Below, piece by piece: positions 16,197 to 27,036 of a stretch of 64,000 bases of DNA (position 1 is the stretch's first letter; each line of letters opens with the position of its first letter). The notes under the pieces are model-generated. The model did not search any database and had not been told where the DNA came from. It was given only the letters and a program-made list of their open reading frames with translations. The stretch spans positions 248,001 through 312,000 of the forward strand of contig NZ_JAGSPB010000003.1 of the NCBI RefSeq assembly GCF_019204025.1, given 5' to 3'. Both the position numbers and the translations under genes were made by a program. This DNA is from Erythrobacter ani (GTDB lineage Bacteria; Pseudomonadota; Alphaproteobacteria; Sphingomonadales; Sphingomonadaceae).

Positions 16197-16990
16197 CCGA
16201 GACTGTCCTTGGCGAAAGCAATCAGGCTATCGGCATAGGCCGGTGCGCCGCGCCGGTCACCCTCGCCCGCGAGCAGCGTTCGTGCGGCCTGAGCAAGACT
16301 GGCAATGTTGTGAGGCCTCAGGGCGCCGAGCGGCTCGACGTAAATGCCGATCGTGAAGAGGATCGCGCTCGTTTCGGGAAGACGGCGCAACGTCTGACGT
16401 TCGGATCGCACAAACAGCGTCTCGCCGGCGTTCTGGCGCGTCACATGGGCGAATTGCTCTCCCGGCTTTCCCGCAGTCAGCCATCGCCGCTCTCCCGTCG
16501 GCGCGATGAACCAGTTGCACCTTCCGTAGATCGGCCCCGGCTTCAAAGTATCCATGAACCGATCGACCCCGGTTGCGAGTTGTGCTTCGTACCCTGCGAT
16601 CGGCGCATGAAGCGCGCGCAGCGGCAGGCCGATCTTTTCCTTCGGTTGCCAATCCGTAGGCCACGCGACCGCCGCGCCGATGAGCCGGTACACGTCCTCA
16701 CCATCCGCGCGGGTCAGCAAGCACATGTCCTCATGCGCAGTCTGTGCAGCCTCGGCAAGGGCACCCTCCACGCCAAGCAGCTTGGCAAGCTCCATACCCG
16801 CAGCGCCAGCAGCAGCATCATTTGCCAGCTGGATCGCTTCGGGCCACTCCGCAAATGCTCGCCGCCGGGCGGTAAGATCGGGCGCGGGCTGGAGCCATTG
16901 TTCATCATCGATCCGGACGAGCCCCATTTTGAGCTTTCCGCCCATCCGCGCTTTCGGCAGCAACGCATCGACGGAGAAGCCGAGTGACAT
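16193..16990 (-). CDS. DUF3445 family protein, heme-dependent oxidative N-demethylase-like
   Basis: A 265-residue cytoplasmic protein that fits the DUF3445 family (heme-dependent oxidative N-demethylase alpha-subunit type). Typical segments are MGLVRIDDEQWLQ near the N terminus, LPLRALHAPIAGYEAQLATGVDRFMDTLKPG, RCNWFIAP and LFVRSERQTLRRLPETSAILFTIGIYVEPL. Characterised members oxidise methylamines such as dimethylamine, using heme and an Fe-S or flavin partner; no such partner gene is seen here. It is coupled to the LprI-like gene (ATGA) and 3 bases downstream of a small membrane protein gene. Confidence 0.75.
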   Translation of the reverse strand: MSLGFSVDALLPKARMGGKLKMGLVRIDDEQWLQPAPDLTARRRAFAEWPEAIQLANDAAAGAAGMELAKLLGVEGALAEAAQTAHEDMCLLTRADGEDVYRLIGAAVAWPTDWQPKEKIGLPLRALHAPIAGYEAQLATGVDRFMDTLKPGPIYGRCNWFIAPTGERRWLTAGKPGEQFAHVTRQNAGETLFVRSERQTLRRLPETSAILFTIGIYVEPLGALRPHNIASLAQAARTLLAGEGDRRGAPAYADSLIAFAKDSLG

Positions 16991-16993
16991 CGC

Positions 16994-17203
16994 TCAGTCG
17001 TTGAACAGGCGCGCTTTGAGGTAGGCCGTGCGCTGCTCCTCGCTAGCCAGCCTCTCGAAGACAAGCATCGAAAGCGATCCTCCGGCGAGGAAAGCAGCGA
17101 CCAGCGAAGCGATACCCCAGCCTAGAGGTAGCGAAACAAAGCCCCATAGGCCCATGCCCATGAAACCGAAGAAAACGGTCATTCTGCCGAGGTGCGCTTT
17201 CAC
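16994..17203 (-). CDS. Small membrane protein of unknown function
   Basis: A 69-residue protein with two hydrophobic segments (about 8-26 and 28-48) and a charged C-terminal helix ([20 protein letters not shown]). It begins with GTG, which overlaps the TGA of bioB as GTGA, so it is translationally coupled to biotin synthase. No known family is recognised. It may help anchor or support a neighbouring protein, but this is a guess from position. Confidence 0.65.
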   Translation of the reverse strand: MKAHLGRMTVFFGFMGMGLWGFVSLPLGWGIASLVAAFLAGGSLSMLVFERLASEEQRTAYLKARLFND

Positions 17204-18234
17204 TCCGCAGGCTCACTCACTTTGCACGCTCGAGCCGGCTCGTCCCCCTGGAGCGCTGTCATGCCAAGCTTCGCGAGCAAAGCACCATCGCTATCATCAC
17301 CCGCATTGGGCGCTGTCAAAAGCTTGTCACCAGTAAAAATCGAGTTTGCGCCAGCAAGGAAGCACAGGGCCTGTGTGGCCTCCGACATGGACTCGCGACC
17401 GGCTGACAGCCGGACCATGCTCATTGGCATCGTGATGCGAGCGGCAGCGACCGTACGCACGAACTCGATATCGTCGATCTTGGCCATCGGCGTATCGGCC
17501 AGCATGTCGCCCAGCACAGTGCCCTTCACCGGAACAAGTGCGTTGACGGGCACGCTCTCCGGATGTTCGGGAAGTGTTGCCAGCGTATGGATGAAGCCGA
17601 CGCGGTCATCGCGGGTTTCGCCCATCCCGACGATCCCGCCCGAGCACACGTTTATCCCGGCGCTGCGCACGTGGCCGAGCGTGTCGAGGCGGCACTGGAA
17701 ATCGCGGGTCGAGATCACCCGCTCGTAATATTCAGGGCTGCTGTCGATGTTGTGGTTGTAATAATCGAGCCCCGCCTCGGCGAGCATTTCTGCCTGATGC
17801 GGCTCCAGCATGCCGAGCGTCATGCAGGTTTCAAGCCCCATGTCGCTCACGCCCTTCACGATCTCGACGATTGCAGGCATGTCGCGGTCCTTGGGGTTGC
17901 GCCAGGCGGCGCCCATGCAGAAGCGCTGCGATCCTGCGTCCTTGGCTTGCGCCGCGCGCTGGAGAACGGCCTGCACATCCATCAGCTTGGTCGCCTCGAC
18001 CCCGCTGTGGGCCTTCACCGACTGCGAGCAATAGCCGCAATCCTCCGGACACCCGCCAGTCTTGATGCTAAGCAAAGTGCAGAGCTGTATCTGTTCGGGC
18101 GGATGGTTCTCGCGGTGGATCGTCGCCGCGCGGAAAAGCAACTCGGTAAATGGTAAGTCGAACAGCTCTGCGATTTCCTCGCGGCTCCAGTCGGTGCGGA
18201 TCGAAAGCATCGTTTCCATCTCAATCGAACCCAT
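17200..18234 (-). CDS. bioB: Biotin synthase
   Basis: A 344-residue radical SAM enzyme that inserts sulphur into dethiobiotin to make biotin. The radical SAM cluster ligands are C62, C66 and C69 ([13 protein letters not shown]), and the conserved blocks [26 protein letters not shown] and [11 protein letters not shown] are present. Possible starts are ATGs at 18234, 18219 and 18210; the first overlaps the upstream membrane-protein gene by 14 bases. It lies in the run that encodes the biotin-dependent carboxylase, and no bioA, bioD or bioF is nearby. This links cofactor supply to the carboxylase. Confidence 0.97.
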   Translation of the reverse strand: MGSIEMETMLSIRTDWSREEIAELFDLPFTELLFRAATIHRENHPPEQIQLCTLLSIKTGGCPEDCGYCSQSVKAHSGVEATKLMDVQAVLQRAAQAKDAGSQRFCMGAAWRNPKDRDMPAIVEIVKGVSDMGLETCMTLGMLEPHQAEMLAEAGLDYYNHNIDSSPEYYERVISTRDFQCRLDTLGHVRSAGINVCSGGIVGMGETRDDRVGFIHTLATLPEHPESVPVNALVPVKGTVLGDMLADTPMAKIDDIEFVRTVAAARITMPMSMVRLSAGRESMSEATQALCFLAGANSIFTGDKLLTAPNAGDDSDGALLAKLGMTALQGDEPARACKVSEPAE

Positions 18235-18571
18235 TAATCCAATTAGAAAGAAAAAAGCCGGTACCCAGCGCGAGCAACCACATGCAGGCGCCCCGCGACC
18301 AATGGACCCAACGGTCTAGCGCCTTGCCTTCAGCACGGAGTACCACGATACGGTCGGCAGCGACGATGGCGATGAACGCAGCCGCCGCTACCACGACGAC
18401 GATGAGCGCTATCCGTCTTCTGGATAATCCAATTTCAGGCGCCGCCAGCGAAAGCACCGCACCAAGAATCAGCAGTGCAATCGTCGCCAGATACTTCAGA
18501 AAGTCATAAAGAAGCAGGTCTGGATCTCGCTCGTCCACCTTTACGCCCAGCGTCTCTTCCGCATTGTCCAT
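18221..18571 (-). CDS. Membrane protein of unknown function
   Basis: A 116-residue protein with three hydrophobic segments (about 26-46, 53-72 and 92-110). The N-terminal 20 residues are acidic and probably cytoplasmic. Its ATG shares one base with the TGA of methylmalonyl-CoA mutase (TGATG), so it is translationally coupled to scpA. No family is recognised. Confidence 0.7.
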   Translation of the reverse strand: MDNAEETLGVKVDERDPDLLLYDFLKYLATIALLILGAVLSLAAPEIGLSRRRIALIVVVVAAAAFIAIVAADRIVVLRAEGKALDRWVHWSRGACMWLLALGTGFFLSNWINGFD

Positions 18572-20817
18572 CAGATTTCATCCCCCGCAGGCGGCATGTT
18601 GTGGCCCAGCAGCGTCAGGATGTCCGCTGCGCATTCGACCACGTTCGAGCCGGGGCCGTAGATTCCCTGCACTCCCGCTTCGCGCAGAAAATCATAATCG
18701 CTGGCCGGGATCACCCCGCCGGCTGTTACCTTGATATCCGCGCGGCCCGCTTCTTTCAGCAAGCGGATCAGTTCTGGAATCAAAGTCTTGTGGCCTGCGG
18801 CTAGCGAAGAGGCGCCGACGACATCCACATCCGCCTCCAGGGCGGTATCGCGCGCTTCCTCGGGCGTCTGGAACAGCGGGCCGGAGATCACCTCGAAGCC
18901 CAAGTCGGCAAACGCGCTCGCGATCACGTTTGCGCCGCGATCGTGGCCGTCCTGGCCCATCTTGGCCACCATGATGCGGGGCTTGCGTCCCAGACGGCGC
19001 TCGACCGCGGCCACACCGTCGGTAACCTGTGCCCAACGGCGGTCGAATTCATACGCGCTCTTGTAGACACCGCTGACCGGCTTAGGCGTGGCATCGTGGC
19101 GACCGAAGGCCTGTTCCATCGCTGCGGAAATCTCGCCCAGTGTCGCATCGGCACGCGCCGCTTCGACAGCCTTGGCGAGGAGGTTCACATCGCCCTTCGC
19201 CTCCATCTCGGCGATCACTTTGGGTGGTAGAGGCACGCCGCGCTCATCGCGGCCATCGCCCAGCGCCGCGCGAGCCGCCGCAGGATCCGTTTCTGCTGCC
19301 ACTTTAAGGGCCTCAAGCGCAGCCTGGCATTTCTGCTCGTCACGCGCTGCTTTGACCTGTTCGATCCGCGCGATCTGGCCTTTGCGCACTTTCGCGTTGT
19401 CGATGTCCAGCGTCTCGATCGGGTCTTCCTTGTCCTTGCGGTATTTGTTGACCCCGACAATCACGGTCTCACCCTTGTCGACGCTCGTCTGCTTTTCTGC
19501 CGCAGCGCGCTCGATCGCCGCCTTGGGCGCACCGGTTGCGACATAGGCCGTCATGCCGCCCGCCTGATCGACCTCGGCCATGAGTTTCTCGGCTTCCTCT
19601 ACCAAGGTGGCGGTGAGAGCCTCGATGTAATGCGATCCACCCAGCGGATCGACGACATTGGTGATCCCGCTTTCCTCTTGCAGCACGAGCTGCGTATTGC
19701 GCGCGATGCGGGCAGAGAAGTCCGTAGGGAGCGCGATGGCTTCATCGAGCGCATTGGTGTGAAGGCTCTGCGTCCCGCCGAGCGTCGCGGCCATCGCCTC
19801 GATCGTGGTGCGCATGACGTTGTTGTAGGGGTCTTGCTCTTGCAGCGAGACACCGCTGGTCTGGCAATGCGTGCGCAGCATCTTGGACCGGTCCTTCTTC
19901 GCGCCCAGCCCGTCCATCACACGGTACCAGAGTGTACGCGCGGCGCGCAGCTTTGCGATCTCCATGAAGAAGTTCATGCCGATGCCGAAAAAGAAGGAAA
20001 GGCGGCCCGCAAACGCATCGATGTCGAGGCCGGTCGCCATCGCGCGTTGGGCATATTCCTTACCATCGGCGATCGTGAAGGCGAGTTCCTGCACGGCTGT
20101 CGCCCCGGCTTCGTGCATGTGATAGCCGCTGATCGAAATGCTATTGAATTTCGGCATGTTGGCCGACGTATATGCGATGATATCTGAGACGATCCGCATG
20201 CTCGGTTCTGGTGGGTAGATGTAGGTGTTGCGAACCATGAACTCCTTCAGAATGTCATTCTGAATCGTTCCCGAAAGCTTTTCTCGCGCTACGCCCGATC
20301 GCTCCGCCGCGACGATGTAAAACGCCATCACCGGGATCACCGCGCCGTTCATTGTCATGGAGACGCTCATCGTATCGAGCGGGATCTGGTCGAACAGGAT
20401 TTCCATGTCGGCAACCGTGTCGATTGCGACTCCGGCCTTGCCGACATCGCCGACGACGCGCGCATGGTCGCTGTCATAACCGCGGTGGGTGGCGAGGTCG
20501 AAGGCGACCGAAAGCCCCTTTTGCCCGGCTGCGAGATTCCGGCGATAAAACGCGTTCGATTCTTCGGCGGTCGAGAAGCCAGCATATTGCCGGATTGTCC
20601 AGGGACGCCCGGCGTACATGCTCGCTTTTACCCCGCGCGTGAACGGCGGAAAGCCAGGCAGGCCCGGATCGAAATCTGCGTGATCCGCTTCGGTATAAAG
20701 CGGCTTGATATCGAAGCCTTCGGGCGTCTCCCACGTGAGGTCACGCCCCTTAGATTCCTTGTTGGCCAGGGCTTTCCAGTCGGCGGGGGTCGGCCGAGAT
20801 TTGTTTGTATCGGTCAT
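18571..20817 (-). CDS. scpA: Methylmalonyl-CoA mutase
   Basis: A 748-residue single-chain mutase that interconverts (R)-methylmalonyl-CoA and succinyl-CoA with adenosylcobalamin. The N-terminal substrate-binding TIM barrel is followed by a C-terminal cobalamin domain with DGHDRG (residues 623-628; H625 is the cobalt ligand), then the [10 protein letters not shown] and GGVIP loops. The CoA-binding segment [22 protein letters not shown] is also seen. Length and single-chain form match ScpA/MutB. It completes the propionyl-CoA route with pccAB and mce. No meaB chaperone gene is present in this window. Confidence 0.97.
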   Translation of the reverse strand: MTDTNKSRPTPADWKALANKESKGRDLTWETPEGFDIKPLYTEADHADFDPGLPGFPPFTRGVKASMYAGRPWTIRQYAGFSTAEESNAFYRRNLAAGQKGLSVAFDLATHRGYDSDHARVVGDVGKAGVAIDTVADMEILFDQIPLDTMSVSMTMNGAVIPVMAFYIVAAERSGVAREKLSGTIQNDILKEFMVRNTYIYPPEPSMRIVSDIIAYTSANMPKFNSISISGYHMHEAGATAVQELAFTIADGKEYAQRAMATGLDIDAFAGRLSFFFGIGMNFFMEIAKLRAARTLWYRVMDGLGAKKDRSKMLRTHCQTSGVSLQEQDPYNNVMRTTIEAMAATLGGTQSLHTNALDEAIALPTDFSARIARNTQLVLQEESGITNVVDPLGGSHYIEALTATLVEEAEKLMAEVDQAGGMTAYVATGAPKAAIERAAAEKQTSVDKGETVIVGVNKYRKDKEDPIETLDIDNAKVRKGQIARIEQVKAARDEQKCQAALEALKVAAETDPAAARAALGDGRDERGVPLPPKVIAEMEAKGDVNLLAKAVEAARADATLGEISAAMEQAFGRHDATPKPVSGVYKSAYEFDRRWAQVTDGVAAVERRLGRKPRIMVAKMGQDGHDRGANVIASAFADLGFEVISGPLFQTPEEARDTALEADVDVVGASSLAAGHKTLIPELIRLLKEAGRADIKVTAGGVIPASDYDFLREAGVQGIYGPGSNVVECAADILTLLGHNMPPAGDEI

Positions 20818-20879
20818 GGCACGCCTCTAATCACACATTCGCCCGGCGTAAAAGGGCGCGGCGCAAAAGAGATCGCCTG

Positions 20880-21665
20880 CTAGGCGCCCTTGAACTCCGC
20901 CTTGCGCTTTTCAAGAAACGCCTTGCCGCCCTCGCGCGCATCCGCGCTTGCGCCTGCTTTGTGCTGGGCCTCGGCCTCGGCCAGCAACACCTGCTGCAGA
21001 TTGCCATCGAGCGCGGTCGCGATATTGCGCTTCATCGCCGCATAAGCGAGCGTCGGACCGTTCGCGAGTTTCGCCGCCAGAGCGCGCGCTTCGTCCATCA
21101 GCAATTCGTCATCGACGCATTTGTAGACGAGGCCCCATTCTTCCGCCTGCTCGCCGCTGATCTTTTCGCCAAGCATCATCATGCGGGTGGCGCGCGGTCG
21201 GCCGATGGCGCGGGCGAGCAGCCAGGTCGATCCGCCATCGGGCACAAGGCCGATATTGACGAAAGCTTGCAGGAAATAGGCGCTTTTTGCGGCAATCGTG
21301 AAATCCGCCGCCAGCGCCAGACTGCACCCCACACCCGCCGCCGGACCGTTGACCGCGCAGATCACCGGCACGTCGGCGCGGATCAGGTGGCTGATCGCGG
21401 GATTGTAATGGTTTGACAGCGCCTCGTGGCTGCCACCCTTGCCGGTAAGCGCATTATCGCTTCCGCGCGCAGAAAGGTCTGCGCCTGAGCAAAATCCCTT
21501 ACCCTCCCCCGTAATTAGCACCGCGCGGCTGTCGCCCAGATCGTAAAACACCTGCCCGATCTCGTTCGCCATCTGCGGTGGCATGGCATTGAGCCGATCC
21601 GGCCGGTTGAGCGTGATGGTGGTCAGCGGGCCGTCTTGTTCGACACGGATGGTTTCGTAGGACAT
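20880..21665 (-). CDS. Enoyl-CoA hydratase/isomerase family protein
   Basis: A 261-residue crotonase-fold protein. The oxyanion-hole segments are visible: GEGKGFCSGADLSARG near the N terminus and AAGVGCSLALAADFTIAAKSAYF in the middle, with FVNIGLVPDGGSTW after it. The pattern is closest to PaaG-type 2-(1,2-epoxyphenylacetyl)-CoA isomerases or short-chain enoyl-CoA hydratases; the exact substrate is not clear. The start at 21665 gives the usual MSYETIRVEQDGPL; upstream reading is not homologous. It lies between mce and scpA. Confidence 0.88.
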   Translation of the reverse strand: MSYETIRVEQDGPLTTITLNRPDRLNAMPPQMANEIGQVFYDLGDSRAVLITGEGKGFCSGADLSARGSDNALTGKGGSHEALSNHYNPAISHLIRADVPVICAVNGPAAGVGCSLALAADFTIAAKSAYFLQAFVNIGLVPDGGSTWLLARAIGRPRATRMMMLGEKISGEQAEEWGLVYKCVDDELLMDEARALAAKLANGPTLAYAAMKRNIATALDGNLQQVLLAEAEAQHKAGASADAREGGKAFLEKRKAEFKGA

Positions 21666-21690
21666 GATTTCTCTCTTTGCGAAGCGCGGA

Positions 21691-22140
21691 TCAGTTTGAC
21701 CAATGCGCGCCTTCCTTGGGCGTTTCCATGATCTCTGTAAGCATGCCCTGCATATCCTTGGGATGGACGAAAAAGATAGGCGTACCGTGCGCACCGATGC
21801 GCGTGGGGCCGAGGATGCGCTTGCCCATGACCTCGAATTCGGCGCGTGCTTCCTCGATATCAGGGACCTCGAAACAGACATGATGCTGCCCGCCGAGCGG
21901 GTTTTTCTCAAGGAAGTTGTTGATCGCGGACATCTCGCCCAACGGTTCGATCAGCTCGATTTGGGTACCGTTCATTCCTGAATCGGTGGGCGTATCGACA
22001 AAACAGACCTTCACCCCCTGCTCGGGCAGGTCGAAGGGTTTGTGAATAGACGTCGCCCCCATCGTGTCGCGGTAATGCACAATGGAGTCCGCAATGGAGG
22101 GCGTTGCAACGCCGATATGGTTGAGACGGCCTAGTTTCAT
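21691..22140 (-). CDS. mce: Methylmalonyl-CoA epimerase
   Basis: A 149-residue vicinal-oxygen-chelate fold enzyme that converts (S)- to (R)-methylmalonyl-CoA, the form used by the mutase. It opens with LGRLNHIGVATPSIADSI, and the metal ligands are the His in NHIGVA, the Gln/His in LGGQHHVCFEV and the Glu near the C terminus (MLTEIME). Length and spacing match the family. It is located between the carboxylase beta subunit and the mutase, as expected for the pathway. Confidence 0.95.
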   Translation of the reverse strand: MKLGRLNHIGVATPSIADSIVHYRDTMGATSIHKPFDLPEQGVKVCFVDTPTDSGMNGTQIELIEPLGEMSAINNFLEKNPLGGQHHVCFEVPDIEEARAEFEVMGKRILGPTRIGAHGTPIFFVHPKDMQGMLTEIMETPKEGAHWSN

Positions 22141-22142
22141 TT

Positions 22143-22475
22143 TCAGCCTCTTAGCCTATCATTCGAAGGGAAGTGCCTCTGAAGTATGCGCACGATCAGG
22201 CTGGCTGCTGTGCCATCGAGCAATTCTGGCTCTGCATCCAAATCTCGATATATCAAAGAAACGATTTGCCCAAAGTCGCACTTGGGGAACTCGAAAACAG
22301 CAGGAAAGTCTTCGGCTGCCGAGAATAAAAAATGAGCATCGACCACGGCGGCGATGTAGCCATAGGCGTGTGCGAGCGCCGCGATATAGTCGTCGCCACT
22401 CTCAGAAGTTTGCAGTTCTGTTAGAAGATCACCGCCTGTTAGATAGCAGGAACTGAAATCACTTTTCTCAACCAT
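22143..22475 (-). CDS. Rap1a/Tai-domain-like protein of unknown function
   Basis: A 110-residue protein without signal peptide. Its pattern fits the Rap1a/Tai fold: YLTGGDLL near the N terminus, then YGYIAAVVDAH, a Phe-Pro segment, and CDFGQIVSLIYRDLDAEPELLDGTAASLIVRILQRHFPS. Rap1a proteins are immunity proteins of type VI effectors and are usually periplasmic with a disulphide; this one seems cytoplasmic. It lies 2 bases before mce and 9 bases after pccB, with a good GAGG ribosome binding site. No type VI genes are nearby, so an immunity role is not supported by context. Confidence 0.6.
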   Translation of the reverse strand: MVEKSDFSSCYLTGGDLLTELQTSESGDDYIAALAHAYGYIAAVVDAHFLFSAAEDFPAVFEFPKCDFGQIVSLIYRDLDAEPELLDGTAASLIVRILQRHFPSNDRLRG

Positions 22476-22484
22476 AAAACCTCA

Positions 22485-24017
<1,533 letters not shown>

Positions 24018-24104
24018 TGCTGCGTCCCCTGATTGGCTTTGCGTTTGCGGGTCGTTGCCTTAGCGGCGCCGGGGCGTCAACGTGTCAAAAAAGAGGAATC
24101 GTCA

Positions 24105-25250
24105 ATGTGCGAAGTCGAGACGCTCATCATCGGCGGCGGGATTGCGGGGCTTTCGCTCGCCGCGCAAATTGCGCGCCATGGTGAGACCATCGTGCTCGAG
24201 GCGGAGAGCGCGCCGGGCTATCACGCTTCGGGCCGCAGCGTCGCGATTGCGCATTTCGGCCTTGGCGAGCGTGTTGTTCGCACGCTCACCGCGCTTAGCC
24301 TTCCCGATCTCGCCGCGCCGCCCGGAGATGAACGGGCGCCTTACGCCGTCAAACATCCAGCACTCCATATCGCTCGGTCAGAGCAGGCGCATGAACTCGA
24401 TGCGCTTGAAGAAGTGCACCGCGCGTTCGGATGTGACTTCGCGCGGATTTCGGGTGAGGAGGCGCTCACGCTGCTGCCCGTGCTGCGAGCCGGCCCGGAA
24501 TTTTGCCATGAGGCCATCGTCGATCACGGCGCGCTGAAGCTGGATACCGACGCCATGCTCCAGGGACACCTCAAGGACTTGCGCATGGCGGGAGGCAATC
24601 TCCTGACCGGGGCCCGCGTGACGGCAATCGAAAGGGAAAGCGGCCGCTGGGCTGTACAAAGCGCTGCCGGACCATTTCGGGCCAAACGCTTGGTGAACGC
24701 AGCGGGCGCGTGGGCAGATGAGATCGCGGATCTGGCTGGCGTCAGGAAGATCGGCATAGAACCGCGCCGCCGAACAGTGATCTCCTTCGGCGGGCCCGGC
24801 GGCGTCGATGTTTCGCTATGGCCCTTCACCAAGACAGTTGGCGCAGGCTTTTACATCCTGCCCGAAGGGAACGGCCGGCTGCTTGCCTCCCCGATGGACG
24901 AGCACGCCAGCACGCCTTGCGACGCTGCGCCCGAGGAGTTGGATATTGCCACCATCGCTGACCGTGTTCAGCAGGCGACCACGCTCCCCATCCGCCGCAT
25001 CGCCCATAGCTGGGCCGGCCTGCGAAGCTTTGCGCCTGACGAATTGCCCGTCATCGGCTATCCGCAGGACACGCCCAACTTTTTCTGGTTTGCTGGACAG
25101 GGAGGGTACGGGTTCCAGACCAGCCCCGCCCTTGCCCGGATCGGTGAAGCCCTGATGCTTGATAGCGAATGGCCGCGCGATATGGCTGCCGCCGATGTCC
25201 ACCCAAAACTGTTCGCACCCGAAAGATGCCAGGTCAGAATTTCAGAGTGA
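24105..25250 (+). CDS. FAD-dependent oxidoreductase (D-amino acid dehydrogenase/oxidase-like)
   Basis: A 381-residue DAO-family flavoprotein. The N-terminal FAD-binding GGGIAGLS (residues 10-17) is followed by LEAESAPGYHASGRSVA, and the C-terminal FAD site ends GQGGYGFQTSPALA. The pattern is closest to D-arginine or general D-amino-acid dehydrogenases, but the substrate is not certain. The start at 24105 follows AAGAGG; a reading from 24033 would add 24 residues without homology. Its 3' end overlaps the SDR gene by 17 bases tail to tail. Confidence 0.85.
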   Translation: MCEVETLIIGGGIAGLSLAAQIARHGETIVLEAESAPGYHASGRSVAIAHFGLGERVVRTLTALSLPDLAAPPGDERAPYAVKHPALHIARSEQAHELDALEEVHRAFGCDFARISGEEALTLLPVLRAGPEFCHEAIVDHGALKLDTDAMLQGHLKDLRMAGGNLLTGARVTAIERESGRWAVQSAAGPFRAKRLVNAAGAWADEIADLAGVRKIGIEPRRRTVISFGGPGGVDVSLWPFTKTVGAGFYILPEGNGRLLASPMDEHASTPCDAAPEELDIATIADRVQQATTLPIRRIAHSWAGLRSFAPDELPVIGYPQDTPNFFWFAGQGGYGFQTSPALARIGEALMLDSEWPRDMAAADVHPKLFAPERCQVRISE

Positions 25251-25956
25251 GGCGCTTCGCAATTGCGGGCGATATCGATTCCACTCTCCGCAAGAGCCGC
25301 GTCATCCCGATATTGGCCTCATCACGGTCATTCTCGATCGCGCTGACTATTTGACGAGCGCATTCCTGCGGTGACATCTTCTTCATCGGATTGCCGTCGT
25401 TCATTTGCGTATCCACGACCGGCGGGAGCGCTTCGATCACTCTGACATTCGTTTCTTTCAGTTGCTCGCGCAAAGCCAGCGAGTAAAAACGCAGCCCCGC
25501 TTTCGTCGCGCAGTAGACCGGCTGACGTGCAGCGGGCGCGATCGCAAGACCCGAGGTAACGTTGACGATGGCAGATTGCGGCCTCGCTCGGAGCAGCCCG
25601 ATCAGACCCGTGATGAGTCGGATCGGTGCGCTGAGATTGGCATAGATGCCATCGTCCGCCGCATCCGCATCGGGCGATCCTTTGCGAAAATCATGATCCA
25701 CCAATTGCCCGGCATTGTTGATCAGCACGTCCAGCTCGCGCTCACCCCAGGCCGCGATCAGCGCATCGACACCTGCGGGATTGGATAGATCTGCAGCGAT
25801 CGTCTCGAACCCTTCCGCCTCCATCGCAGCAATCCGTTCCGGATTGCGGCCCGTGAGCGCCACACCCGCGCCCTTAGTCTTGAGCTGCCGAGCGAGTTCC
25901 TGCCCGATCCCAGCTGTGCCGCCCGTCAGAAGAATCGTTTTGCCAGAGACTTCCAT
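25234..25956 (-). CDS. SDR family oxidoreductase
   Basis: A 240-residue short-chain dehydrogenase. The NAD(P) motif TGGTAGIG (residues 11-18), the NNAG motif, and the catalytic Ser and YxxxK (YCATK) are present. It resembles DltE-type members with a C-terminal helix. The substrate is unknown. It overlaps the next upstream gene by one base, so the two dehydrogenases at 25234-26981 probably form one operon. Confidence 0.88.
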   Translation of the reverse strand: MEVSGKTILLTGGTAGIGQELARQLKTKGAGVALTGRNPERIAAMEAEGFETIAADLSNPAGVDALIAAWGERELDVLINNAGQLVDHDFRKGSPDADAADDGIYANLSAPIRLITGLIGLLRARPQSAIVNVTSGLAIAPAARQPVYCATKAGLRFYSLALREQLKETNVRVIEALPPVVDTQMNDGNPMKKMSPQECARQIVSAIENDRDEANIGMTRLLRRVESISPAIAKRLTLKF

Positions 25957-26981
25957 CAGAATTTCACAATCCCGCGCTCGACCAGACTCCGTGTGGTCGC
26001 CTCCACACTCTCCGCGGCGGGAATGTAATCGAAGCCCAGCACTTCACTCGCATGCTTGCCCGAAACGTCCCGAGTTCTGCCAAGCTCCCCCTTGATCTGC
26101 TTTAGATCTGCGACCAGCGGCGCAAGCAGCCTGACCAGTACACTCGGCAGTTTGCGGCTGGGAACCTTACCCGCATAGGCTGGTGTCCGCTCGCGAATTA
26201 TCTCGGCGATGTCTTTCATCCAGAGAAACTTGTCGGATACGGCGAAGCGTTCGTTTCGCACGCTCTCCTCTGGTGCGTCGAGCGCCAACAAATGTGCCTT
26301 CGCGACATCGCGCACATCGACAATTCCAAACCCGAGATCCGGAATCGCCGGAATCTCGCCGGTAACCAATCGCTGCACGAGCGCAATCGATGTCGACAAG
26401 TCATCATTGGGAACAGGACCAAGAACTGCGACGGGATTGATCGAGCAAAAAGCCATCTCGGGCGCATGCGCTGCCACCCAAGCGCGAGAATCGCGCTCGG
26501 CGACCGTTTTCGACCGGTGATAAGGCGGCACACTAGGATTATTGAGGTCGGTCCAATCTCTCTCGTCGAACACCGACTGACCTGGTGGGTGGCCGTACGC
26601 AATAGCTGCCGCCGAGCTGGTCAGAACGAACCGCTTGATCCCCGCCGCCTGCGCAAATGTGAGGGCCCGCATGGCGCCTGCGCGGGCCGGTTCCACCAGC
26701 TCATCGGCGCTTTTCGGAACCGAGATCGGAAACGGTGATGCGACATGCGCCACTCCGTCGCAACCCTCGCAGGCCTCCGTCCAACCTTCGTCATTCTCAA
26801 GGTCGGCCTGAAAAACTTTGAGCCGCTCGCCGGCATCAGGCCAGCGCTCGCGCAAGCGTGGCTCGCTCTTTGCTGTGCTGCGGACGGTCGTGTGCACCGT
26901 TTTACCGGCAGTGAGTGCCTGATCGATGATCTCCCCGCCGATATAGCCGGTGCCCCCGGTAACTAGAATCGTGTTCGCCAT
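25956..26981 (-). CDS. NAD-dependent epimerase/dehydratase, dihydroflavonol reductase-like
   Basis: A 341-residue extended SDR. The NAD motif GGTGYIGG is at residues 8-15, followed by DLENDEGW, then the catalytic segment YHRSKTVAE (YxxxK). The overall style (VRSTAKSEPRL, LTSSAAAIAYG) matches the dihydroflavonol 4-reductase/cinnamoyl-CoA reductase-like aldehyde reductases. In bacteria such proteins usually reduce aldehydes of unknown origin. The stop shares one base with the start of the SDR gene. Confidence 0.85.
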   Translation of the reverse strand: MANTILVTGGTGYIGGEIIDQALTAGKTVHTTVRSTAKSEPRLRERWPDAGERLKVFQADLENDEGWTEACEGCDGVAHVASPFPISVPKSADELVEPARAGAMRALTFAQAAGIKRFVLTSSAAAIAYGHPPGQSVFDERDWTDLNNPSVPPYHRSKTVAERDSRAWVAAHAPEMAFCSINPVAVLGPVPNDDLSTSIALVQRLVTGEIPAIPDLGFGIVDVRDVAKAHLLALDAPEESVRNERFAVSDKFLWMKDIAEIIRERTPAYAGKVPSRKLPSVLVRLLAPLVADLKQIKGELGRTRDVSGKHASEVLGFDYIPAAESVEATTRSLVERGIVKF

Positions 26982-27036
26982 GGCGCTCTCCCCCTAGGTC
27001 TGCTGGCAACCTAGACGAATTTCGCGGCTTTGCACC

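Noticed and set aside
20818..20879. Cobalamin riboswitch before methylmalonyl-CoA mutase
   Set aside because: The spacer is only 62 bases, too short for a cobalamin riboswitch, and no B12-box-like sequence is seen.
22143..22475. Type VI secretion immunity gene
   Set aside because: The Rap1a-like pattern is there, but there is no effector, no signal peptide and no secretion gene; the setting is metabolic.
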